In this document: one piece after another, positions 10,594 to 20,500 of the stretch
How positions within the stretch are numbered: the stretch's first letter is position 1
Layout of the letters: each line of letters starts with the position of its first letter
Source: Physocladia obscura
Taxonomy: Eukaryota > Chytridiomycota > Chytridiomycetes > Chytridiales > Chytriomycetaceae
Direction of reading: 5' to 3'
DNA length: 25,936 nt
NCBI GenBank assembly: GCA_027596945.1
Contig: JADGJH010000193.1
Location: 1-25,936 of the forward strand
Notes under the pieces: model-generated
Seen by the model: only the letters and a program-made list of their open reading frames with translations
Database searches by the model: none
What the model was told of the DNA's origin: nothing
Translations under genes and position numbers: made by a program

Positions 10594-11890
10594 TCAAGGA
10601 AAGAACATAGTTTTCATCTCTGACGTCATTTTCTCAAACTTATGTATTGCTGCAGTCTCAATTCTTCCACAAAATGAAGACTCGGTAAGTTCGGATGATC
10701 CTCAGACACCGCCTGGTCTGCAACATCTTGCACGGTATACCAACAAATATACTACCGGAACATTCTGTCTTATTTCTTTCGTTATTAGCAAAACCGTCGA
10801 AAACGAAATCAAACATATCCACTTACGATCTTACGAACAAAAAGCACATACGATAGCATATCTCTTGATGGTCATCTGCCGGAAAATTTAAAAATGAAAT
10901 ATCGTATAATCAAGCACTGGATTTTTCGCCTGGTACAAAATAGTTTTCGTCATGAAGTACATGGTAATAAGCAACACGCGAGGTGCCTTGCAATCGTTGG
11001 TGAGAGTTGAGAAAAAAGTCAAGTTCATATGGATGTGTGACTCCAGAGTCAATGACTGACTGACTGTTCCAGCCATCAAATTGTCTTTTTTTGACACTAT
11101 TTCTTGGTTCACATGGAAAGAAACGGTGACTGTGCATCTTGTTTATCACTAGGAATGTTACCTTGCAGTCTTCGGCACCTATTAAACTGCACGAAAGTAT
11201 ATGTTTATAAAACTGGAAAACTGACACAAAAATAATAGAAAAAATTTAAATTAAAATATATACCAGCTTCTCTCAATGCAATTTTTAAATTTTTAAATTT
11301 TTGAAGCGCAATTTGTTTTAACTGCCTTTCGCTGACTCCATCACGAAAAAAGATAAGTCGTTCTAGTTGACTTCCTTTTGTTTGAATCTGGAACTACTTG
11401 AGATGCTCTTTCGTCATGTTACGAAGGTTTCCGATGATTTTAATATGCGGCCTTGAACGCGAATGCCACCACAGTATTCGGCGTATCTAGTATAAATAAT
11501 AAGAATAGTAAGAATAAAAGAAATAAAATTAAGCAAAAGAGTTTGTATTACTTTGAATCCATCAATGCCACCAACGACGCAGTTGATAAGCCTCTTAGTA
11601 TTTCGGCAAGCGAATGAACGTCAACTCCCAATGATCTCAGCTAACAACCTCAATAAAAACATTTATTAAAATCATCAATCATGTTCACGCCGCCTAATTT
11701 TTGATTAAATTTCAGGGCAAGTTGACATTCGCACCAGATTTTGGTCCTTGTGGCAGCAAGTGCCCCTCTGGAAGCATTGTGTCATAAAGTCCAGTTTAGT
11801 TTCGCCGATTCGCTTGATTTCATTGTCTAACACGGCTCCTTTGCCAAACGCGCGGAAAATTATTTGTATACAAGCTGCTATAGTTGATCT
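10594..11890 (-). pseudogene. Decayed Argonaute gene (MID end and PIWI domain), truncated
   Basis: Read on the minus strand, broken frames spell an Argonaute C-terminal half in order: KGAVLDNEIKRIGETKLDFMTQC (in two pieces, EIKRIGETKLDF and MTQC; 11881-11705), a shifted frame with LALKFNQKLGGVN (11733-11650), SLGVDVHSLAEI and STASLVALMDS, intron, YAEYCGGIRVQ, shifted KIIGNLRNM, RLIFFRDGVSERQLKQ, intron 11263-11179, KVTFLVINKMHSHRFFP, GVTHPYELDFFLNSH, QGTSRVAYYHVLHDENYF, ADDHQEICYRMC, and a C-terminus ending in KTMFFP with stop at 10594. Damage includes in-frame TGA and TAG between the MID and PIWI blocks, a TAG before the RDGVSE block and at least three one-base shifts. Both Asp and the His of the catalytic tetrad remain; the Glu site reads Lys. 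N and PAZ domains are missing; the BTB gene starts at 12721. Wild-type role would be small-RNA-guided silencing. Confidence 0.85.
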
Positions 11891-12720
11891 CCATCAATGT
11901 GAATTTCCCGAAATTTCTGGAAATATACGATATGAAAACTTGCTGAAATAGATCAAGTTGTTCAAGGAGTGGAAAGTGGTTTTGACGAAGTAGTTGTGGA
12001 TGGACTCTTTTGCTTATATTGCGTACCAATGAATTGATTCTCCTATTATTCAACACAAACTACAATCCACCATACTTCAGTGTGACCACAACCCCATCCC
12101 AACGACATCGTATTTCCATCCAAAAGTCAACTTTAAATAATGTTGGATAGTGCCGATAAGGGAAAATCAACATTTTTGAAAAACAGGAGGAACGACTATG
12201 TTGTTAGATAGCGTAGGGCGCGAGGGGGAAGAGAACGAAAATATATTAACAGATGGAGAAAGTGGGATTGACATCAAAGGCTGTAAAGATATAATACAGT
12301 AAAGTTCAAGTAGAAGGTTGTGGCAAGGTTTGGAAAGGTGGGGGTATTGCTACTAAAAAATGGGATTAATTCAAGCTTTGTAATTTTTGTAAAGAAAGAT
12401 GCAAGTTGTTGAAAACTGCTCATGAATCCGAATACAATCCAAAAGAACAAAATTCAAAAAAATTACATAAAGTAAAAATTTGGATGCTTCCAAACTTTAT
12501 CATAATATGTTTTAAATTTAAATCGAAATTTTCGGTTTTCGTTTAGTTTTCATTTGATTTTTTATACGTTGTTAGAGGAAATTAAAATTTTTTGGATGGA
12601 TTTTTATTACCAACTTTGGAGATTGAAAAAAAAAAACCAAGCTTTGAAATTGACAGTTTTCGTGTGCTTGTCTGATCAGATTTCTTTGAAACCCAAGAAT
12701 ATTGTGCAAAGCGTACAAGA
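11891..12720. other. Spacer upstream of the BTB gene with possible Argonaute-derived or other fragments
   Basis: The 11891-12060 part, read on the minus strand, may contain the rest of the Argonaute MID region but I cannot follow a frame. At about 12302-12470 on the plus strand two abutting frames separated by one stop contain GCGKVWKGGG, then LCNFCKERCKLL, with paired cysteines like a degenerate zinc-finger fragment; no family assigned. The last 200 bp are AT-rich and should hold the BTB gene promoter. Confidence 0.45.
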
Positions 12721-15700
12721 ATGGCGATTGCATTATCTTCATCTTCAATTTCACCAGCCGCCATGTCTCGACAATCGTTATCGACGCGTCGCCCGCCATC
12801 CACTTTTGCGCCGTATTTTGTAACTGGCCGATATGCTGACGCCGTTCTTGTCATTGAAGCAGCAGACGAAGAAACACGTAGCACCGCCAAGCGTGAAAAA
12901 GTACCAATTCATCGCGTCGTGCTGGCTGCCCAAAGTTTATTTTTTGACAAGTTGTTTGATGCGGCATCATCAGCGCAGCAATTCTCAGACACTTCAACAA
13001 CAAATTTGCCTGAATTTAATGTTATTCTTCCGCATCCTTCAACCACACGCCATTTCCGTCTCGTGCTTGAGTGGATCTACTTTGGGCAATGCACATCGTT
13101 GTCTCTAAGTGTTGCAGTGTCTGTTTTACAACTTTCTCTATTTTTTAGTCTTGGGGCGCTTGAAGTTCATGTTGGGGTGTTTCTGCGCAAAGTTTGCGCT
13201 GGAAATAATTCGACGAGGAGGATCGAGTGTGAATGGGCAAACGCTCTTGAGGAAGCTGTAAGAGCTGAGGCTAATATTACACTGATTGAAGATCTAATTA
13301 AAGCTGCCACCCGTGACTTGCGTCCTTCGTGTGGGGATGATTCAGGTTTTTTTACAAAATTTTTTTTTCTTTGTTTCTCACATTAAAACAGACTCGTTCA
13401 TTGCATACTGTTTCGTCCGCCGCTTGTGTGACAAATGCATTTCACTTGGAGAGCCAATTTCTCCTGAAAACGTCGAGCGCATCTTATCAACCATCAGTTA
13501 CTCATATTTTACAGTCTCTGAACTTGAAGTTCTTCAAAATGATGTTGCAAACGACCGCGTCCCAAAACAAGTCGCAATTTCAGCCCTGATGCTTGCTGTC
13601 AAAAAACGCGACAGCTTCAGTTGTGCAGGATCCGCGACACAATCACCACGAATTGGGAAACTCTCAAAATTAACGGGTTTGTTGAAATTGTTGGCAAAAT
13701 TTGTTAATCAAAAAAAAAAAAAAGAATTGACTGTTGAACAAACTGATGGATCAGATAATGAATTCTCATTTACTGATGCACCGATCTCATTAATATCAGA
13801 GGTAGAGATTGCTGGAGAAAGTACTGTCCGCCCATCAACAATCATTCAAACAGCTGCACCAAAACGAAAACCCCTGTCCAAAGATTTATTTCACGAAGCA
13901 GCAGCTACAAATTCCAATCTACCACCATCTACTGCAGGGTTAGTTGTCTCAATAAAACCGGGAGTAAACACTTTAGATGATAACGACGATGTGTTTCATG
14001 ACCCGATAGCCTCGTTCGACCTAACCCCTGCTACAACAGCAGAACCAAATTCAACAAATTCTTTGACAAAAATCAATCTAGATGGTGCCACAGTGCGTGA
14101 GTCTCCAGATAATACAATCGACACTAATCAAGCATCAGCGATCACTGCTAACGGATCCATGATATTCGAAAACCATGTTTCTGCTGAAGATGTTTCGCAC
14201 GACAGTGAGGAGGGAACTAGCGAGGGGAACAAAACGGCGATATTCATTGGCGCCGATGTTACGCTCGAAAGCGTTGATTCTCGTAATATCGATGACATTC
14301 GAGGAGGAGGCGGAGACCTTTCTGTTGGTCCAAAAACGACAAAATCCATGACTTCGACGAATGGACAAACAAAACAGCCACTCTTCCCATCGCAAAAAGG
14401 ATCATCATACAGTTTAAAGCAGCAGCAGCAGCAGTTTTTTCTCGGTGGAGGAAAGCCTGGGATACAACAAGCATCGACAAAAATCAATGCAGACCGAGCG
14501 AAACAGCGGCAAAAAACAGTTCCAGAGACAGGGAATTTGTTGGATCAAGTTTCTGAGCGCTTACAGCTGTTGATTGCGTCAGGTGAAGTGGAAGAAAGCG
14601 ACGCGGAGGAAGAAGAAAGTTTTTTGAGCGAGAGTGAGGCGATGGAATATCATGATGTTTCTTTTGCTGATGAGGACGCAATGTCGGTATCGGTAGCAGC
14701 GTCAGCAATATTGGAGGAAACGTATAATACATCAAGTAGCGTTAGGATTCCGTTTTCTGGCCCTAAAAATAAGAAAGTGTTTGTCGCTGGAAGATCTGTG
14801 GAAAATGAAGGTCGAGACCGTTTACGCAAAACTGAATCAAGATTGAATGTCGTGGAAAATAATAAGAAGATATTGAAGGTGACTGAATTCTGTTATGAAT
14901 CTCTCGTCTTTTTTTTTCTGAGTGAAATTTTATTTACTCAGAGCGATCAAAGCAATCACAGCACGTCCACCAATTCTACGTCACTAATTTTAAATAACAA
15001 TAATGATTCGTTTGTTGACGAATCTTTTATCGAAGACCCAAGCTTTGCCGCTGATGTGCTTTTAAGCCGCCTTGAAACGCGAAGACTCATGAAAGACGAT
15101 GACTCTTTCGCGGCGCATAATTTTTCATCGCAACAGCAATTATTAGAGTCTGGCAGTGGTCTATTTGGAAGCGAGAAAGACTCATTTTCATATCCACAAC
15201 GAAATACCGTCGCTGCACTGATTTTGCCTGCCACAATCGGAACTGCAGCATTTGAGAAAATGCCTGCACCGCCCCCTCCAGTTCCTGACCGAAAAGCTAA
15301 ATATGTTCCTTCGGAAACATCAGGGATTCGAAATTTTAGTGCCAATACCACAACAGCGATGGCTGAACAGCAGCAACAAGTTGGAAGCAGCGGCAGGTAC
15401 TCATGGAATTCCAGCCCGAAATCTCTGGAGCAGTTTCGGGTATTGCCGCTCACTGCTGATACTAGCATGATTAGTAATACAAGCAGCAATATGACAATTA
15501 AGCAAGATTATTCAATGTCTTCTTCGACAATGTCGGGCACGATGCCGAGCAATCGGCGACAATCTAGGAGTGTTTATCAGCAGCAGCAAACTCAGCAAAA
15601 GCAGATTCAGCATCCGCAACAACAAGCACAAAAATCACAACAGCCTACAAATCCAAATGCATTATCGCTATTTTTTGAAGACAATAATAGCGATAATGCA

Positions 15701-16447
15701 TCGATACGGGATTCATTTACTGTGACAAATATTAAACAGGCGTCGTCATTGTCGCAATTGTTAGAGCAGCAGCAGCAAGTGGCGGATATACTTCCAGGCG
15801 ATATTTTACCGACACCGCGCAGCAAAACAAGCCACAATTCACAACAGCAGCAATATCAGCAGCAACAACAAAAATATTATGGCGATAGTAGTGGAATCGG
15901 GATTGGCGGAGGGAGAAGCATGTCGACGCTGTGGGGTGCAGCAGCAAAAAATTCAAAAGCAGGTCACAGCAACGGCAACAACAACAAGACACCGCAAATC
16001 GGTGGTAACGGCGGTAGCCGTAAGTATGGTGGACGCCGCGACAACGACGACGGGTATAATAATGATAACTACGACGACGACGACGATGATAATGACGTAG
16101 GTTATGGTGGCGGCGGTGGAGATGTGACGAGGAGTATCCGTGAAAGTATTGATGGACGAAGCAGCATGTTTGGGAGTAATAATCGGGTTAGGGGTTCGGC
16201 AGCAGGTGGTGTAAGAGGAGGGGTGCGAGCGAGGCATTCTGCGGCAAATATGATACGGTCGGCGGGGCATGAGGCTGGAGATGTGAGTGCCGATGAGGTT
16301 TCTTGGTTCAGCGATAGTGGGGATGGAAGAGGAGGAGGAGGAGGGGGGATACGAATGGGAAAAGGTTTGTCGAAGCTTGTGAATATAGGAAAGAGTGGAG
16401 TGAAGGGATGGGGCGATTTTGTTGGATCAATTGGACGAAAATATTAA
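12721..16447 (+). CDS. BTB/POZ domain protein with long low-complexity C-terminal region
   Basis: Three exons, 12721-13345, 13392-14878 and 14942-16447, encode about 1205 residues. Residues about 32-125 form a BTB/POZ domain, a dimerisation fold also used as Cullin-3 adaptor: TGRYADAVLVIE, VPIHRVVLAAQSLFFDKLF, then RHFRLVLEWIYFGQ. A helical BACK-like stretch follows (about 140-290). The remaining ~900 residues are mostly disordered: acidic clusters, Gln runs, a Pro-rich PPPPPVPDRK segment, Asn/Gly-rich and Asp tracts (around 16060-16100), and a short amphipathic Gly/Lys/Trp C-terminus (GKGLSKLVNIGKSGVKGWG). The 63-bp intron 14879-14941 has GTGACT..CTCAG borders and a pyrimidine tract but is in frame without a stop, so a retained form adds 21 residues. 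Intron 1 uses a weak GTTTTT donor, supported only by frame. Function beyond the BTB fold is unknown. Confidence 0.85.
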
Positions 16448-16481
16448 ATTAAAAAAGATAAATTATTATTAATATTATTTA

Positions 16482-17435
16482 TTATTTTTGCTTGCCATCG
16501 CCAGCTTCATCGTCATCTTTTCTAGACATATTTCTGGACTCAAATTGAGACATTTTTTCCTGCATAACTCTCTTGCTCTCACGCTCTTTGTTGAGAACAT
16601 CCAGGAATTCTCTGCTGACTGCCAACTGGCCGAGTTCTTTGTCTCTGAACCACGAGACGGGCCTGGGATCGAGGGAGGCGTTGAGGCTCGCCTTGAGGGC
16701 CGAGTTTGCGGCAATAGCGCTATTTTTAGCCGCGATGTCGGCTTCGATATCGGATTCTTTGTCAGAGTCGTTGTCAGACGGAAGGTCGTCCTCGTCATCA
16801 CCCTCGCGGCGCCGCAGTTCGGCAAGACGGCGGTCGAGGATGCCCTGGTCGGCGTCAATGCGTGCCGAGAGGGTGCGAATGGTCAGCAGCAGATCGCGGC
16901 GCTTGCGGGCGTGGCGTGCGTGCTCCTGCGCCTCGGCGGACTGGCGGTCCGCGTAGAAAGCTGCGAGCGCGACGTTGTAGGCCGACGTGTCATCGAGCCC
17001 GTACTCGCGTGCATACGTTTGCTGCGCGCGCACGATGCGTTCGGCCGCTGGCTGCTCGTTGTTGCCGTCCTCCGTCAGTGACACGGGCCGTAGCCGCTCG
17101 AACGGGTGTGTCTGGTAGAAAGTGCGACGAAGCGCGTCTTCGGGATACACAATCGCGGGCGAGTGGTGCGTGTAAACCGGCTTGTCCTTGAGTTTGTTTT
17201 TGATGCTGCTCCTTTTTTTCTCGTTACTGGTGAAGTGGCCCGCTCGCTCTGCAACCACCGTGTTGAGCGCGGGCGGCGGCGGCGGCACGCGCTCGACGGC
17301 TGCAATCCACCGCGTCGCCAGCATTGCGACCGTCTGCGTCACCGGAGCCTCGCGCTGCGCAAAGAATGTGCCCGCCGCCAACGCCCGTCGCCTCGCAAAC
17401 GTCACGAGGCCAGCTGGTTCCCTTTTGATTTTCAT
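16482..17435 (-). CDS. RSM25: Mitochondrial small ribosomal subunit protein mS23 (Rsm25)
   Basis: Single exon, 317 residues. Structural protein of the mitochondrial ribosome small subunit. It is recognised by the family order: N-terminal MKI followed by basic helix and PPPPPAL; then the strong block IVYPEDALRRTFYQTHPFER followed by LRPVSLTEDG (about residues 105-135); then TSAYNVALAAFYADRQ (about 162-177). The first ~40 residues are Arg-rich with no acidic cluster, compatible with mitochondrial import. The C-terminal third is a Lys/Arg/Glu coiled-coil with an acidic Asp-rich linker, longer than I expect for the core family. The gene is clearly more GC-rich (many CGC/GCG codons) than its neighbours. 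It converges on the BTB gene with only 34 bp between stop codons and is divergent from the DUF3684 gene across 107 bp. Confidence 0.87.
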   Translation of the reverse strand: MKIKREPAGLVTFARRRALAAGTFFAQREAPVTQTVAMLATRWIAAVERVPPPPPALNTVVAERAGHFTSNEKKRSSIKNKLKDKPVYTHHSPAIVYPEDALRRTFYQTHPFERLRPVSLTEDGNNEQPAAERIVRAQQTYAREYGLDDTSAYNVALAAFYADRQSAEAQEHARHARKRRDLLLTIRTLSARIDADQGILDRRLAELRRREGDDEDDLPSDNDSDKESDIEADIAAKNSAIAANSALKASLNASLDPRPVSWFRDKELGQLAVSREFLDVLNKERESKRVMQEKMSQFESRNMSRKDDDEAGDGKQK

Positions 17436-17542
17436 TGTGGAGAAAAAGAAAAAGTGCGAATTGAATTGACATTATCCATTTCAAATCAAACCTGTCACAA
17501 CCCCCCAGATCGATATCAGCCTAGGATCAATATCACACAGAA
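17436..17542. promoter_or_regulatory. Shared divergent promoter region between mS23 and the DUF3684 gene
   Basis: Only 107 bp separate the two divergent start codons, so both genes must be driven from here or from within each other's 5' transcribed part. I see no clear TATA box; the interval has a CCCCCC-flanked CACAACC stretch near 17497-17507 and CACACAG directly before the plus-strand ATG. The regulatory role is inferred from the layout only. Confidence 0.5.
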
Positions 17543-20500
17543 ATGCAAGCTGCTAAAGAGGCCCTAAGACTCAACGGTGCTGAGGAGAAGGTCGAAGTCA
17601 ACCAGCGCCATCTGATCGATAAGATCCTCGCGCGAGTATGTTACCAAACCCCCCTTACCATGTATCATCCGTCACTTCGTATTGCGTCATACAAGAATAT
17701 CTGTCATTCTGTATTGCGTCATACCAAATTTCATTCAATAACTTCCAACAGTATTCTGCCGAAAACACAATCTTTCGTGAACTCCTGCAAAACTCAAATG
17801 ATGCTGGTGCCACTGCTGCAGAAATCCACTTCAAAACAACGCAACAAAAACCTTCCTTAAACTCTGCCACCCCTCCAGACACACCAAAACCGCTGCCAGC
17901 CGTCTCCCATTCATCTTCCACGTCATCCTCCTTCTTTGGTTCCCTCGTCTCCTCCTTTGTCAACACAACTACCCAACTAGTCGCGCTTGCCCCGCCGCTG
18001 ATACCAGCCGCTAAAAAACAACCGCTTCCCATCGTTTCTCAAGTCGTCTACAAAAACAATGGCCGTCCTTTTCTTCCCGACGACTGGGCGCGTCTTCGCA
18101 AAATTGCCGAAGGAAACCCTGACGAAACTAAAATTGGATTTTTCGGCGTTGGTTTCTATTCCCTTTTTTCTATCTGTGAAGAGCCGTTTGTGTCTTCGGG
18201 CCCTGAGTGCATGGCTTTTTTTTGGAAAGGCGACCAGCTTTTTACTAAAAAAGGACCCGTCCTACCAGACAACGTTTCAGCTCAAACTTGTTTTTTTTTA
18301 GGTAAATGAAGCAAACCAAAAAATTAAAAGATGCACAAAATATATGATCGTTTTGACATTGCACTAATTCAATGACTAATTTGATTAGATCTTCGCGAAC
18401 AAATTGAAATCCCAAATATCGCAGAATTTGGCAGATTTTTGGCAAATTCGCTTGCATTCACCAAAAACTTGAAAAAAGTTGAGGTATTTGTGGACGATCA
18501 ACGTGTTATTCTGCTGGATAAGAAAGTCTCTGAACCTAGACCGCTTGCTTTTCCGAAAGGAATCTACAATCTGGCGTCCCCAAATGGAATTTTCGATCTT
18601 AAATCAATCTCAGTTTCCAAAATTCAGCTAGATTTATCTGCTTTCCTTGATTATGATTACGACAGCACAAAGGTTGGCAATTCAACAGACTTCACCATAT
18701 ATATGCGAATTGCAACTGCATCCGTTGGCGTCCGATTATCCAGCTCTTTGTCTAAGGAAATGGAGCGAACAACAAAAAAGAAAGCTCCCACGATTACAGA
18801 TTTCCATATTCAATTTTCGAATTACGACGAATATGAAAGCTCAACAGCTGCGCGTGCTGGAAAAGGCGGAATTTTTAGTGACTTAATTCCGGGTCCCAAG
18901 GACCAGGGCAAAGTTTTTATTGGATTCCCAACTCATCAAACAACTGGTTTTTCGATTCATTTGGCGGCCCATCTCATTCCTACTGTCGAACGAGAGAATA
19001 TTGACTTTGTCGATCGAAATTTGAATATTTGGAATCAAGATTTGCTTACAGTCAGCGGACTATTATCCCGAATCCTTTTTGACGACGAAATGTCTTCGAT
19101 TTCGGAACTTTTTTCAGGTGGAACTATCGATGATATTACTCGTTTGTGGTTATATAATCGGGCATCACATGCTCTCTGCTCATTCACCAGTAAACCTTCA
19201 ACTCCAAGTCATATTGTTGGGCGCTTGAATCAAATGTTTTTTTTTAAGGGAAGCACAAAAACAATGAATATGATATCAACCAAAGGGGTTTTGCCGCTTT
19301 CTGATGTACGCTTGCCGGACTCCGCAATGAAAGGATTCATCAAAGATATTCCGATTGTTCCTTCAGAGACTCTCACTCTTTGTTCAGATCTGATACGCGA
19401 ACTTCAAAATAACAAGTTGATTCAGACAATAGGTTTGGCTGATGTTTTGAAAGAAGTGAGCAAGCGCACGCTTGCGACCGAAGAAGTGATCGAGCTTTTA
19501 AAATGGTGGCGACAATATAAGCGATCGAATGCAGTTTCTGTCAGTGATTCCACGCTGTTATTTCAATCTTTGATCTTGATTGATCCAACCGCTGCTTCCG
19601 AAAAGGCTCCGGTGCGCATGGCTGACTTGAAATATCATGTGAATATTAAAGTTATTGCTCCGGGATTACCTCTACCGGAAAGTGTTTTGCCAGTGGAAAT
19701 TTCAAAACATTTTTCTAAACAGGATTTGGAGGACACAATAGGGTAATTTTATTTTTTTAAATTGGTTTATCTTATTTTATTGTTTTGTAGTTTTTTGTAA
19801 CCACATGAAAAAAATATATAGATTTATCACAGAACTTTCAATCCCACAATGGCTTGCATTCGTAGTCACAGTTCCAGAATTTAAATCGTCCAGTGAATTT
19901 GTGGAAAAAGTCCTTGCAACAACGTCCCGGCAATACTTAAACCTGAACCGTGAGGCCCAAACCACTGTCTGCATAACTTTATCAGCGCATGAATGTATTC
20001 CAACAAAACAAGGCCTGAAGAAAGCGCGCGACACCTATTTCAAGTCTGTGACTCTGTTTGACGATCTTCCTGTCATTGCGCTCGAATCACCTCGGCTTGT
20101 GAGCGACGCGTTTCTGAAAGCACTGGGAGTACGTGACTATGTGGACCTGGCGGTGGTGTTTGCGCGGCTCCAGGATTTGAAATGGGACAGTGATCATGTA
20201 CAGCTTGTAAAGTATCTGACAAGTGTGCAGGATAAACTTACCGGGCCTGAGATTGGGCGGTTGAAGATGACAAATGTTTTTACTAAAGAAGAATTGTCGT
20301 TGGGAGTTTTAGAGGCCGAAAAGAAAGATGGTGCTGTTGCGTCTACCGTGAAAAAGCAGAGGTTTAAAGCGGGGGATTTGTATGCGCCAAATGATGCTAT
20401 TCGGGCGCTGGGACTTCCAATTTTGGACTGGCCGGGTAAAGTCAAGTGGAGGTCAACTTCTGATGAAGGTATGTGTGAGATTTTTTGTTTTCTTTACTAA

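Noticed and set aside
10568..10891. Plus-strand ORF of 107 codons with a GTAAGT-like site, as a separate gene
   Set aside because: It is the antisense of the Argonaute C-terminal fragments, whose minus-strand frames spell family motifs; the plus frame has none.
12198..12302. Short plus-strand ORF of 34 codons with acidic composition as a gene
   Set aside because: Too short, isolated, no homology and no splice continuation that I could follow.
14956..15489. Minus-strand ORF of 177 codons with Cys/Val-rich sequence
   Set aside because: Antisense shadow of the Gln/Ser-rich BTB tail; Cys runs come from reading CAG/CAA tracts backwards.
16488..17191. Long plus-strand ORFs opposite mS23
   Set aside because: GC-rich coding DNA opens the opposite frames; the minus-strand frame carries the clear mS23 signature.
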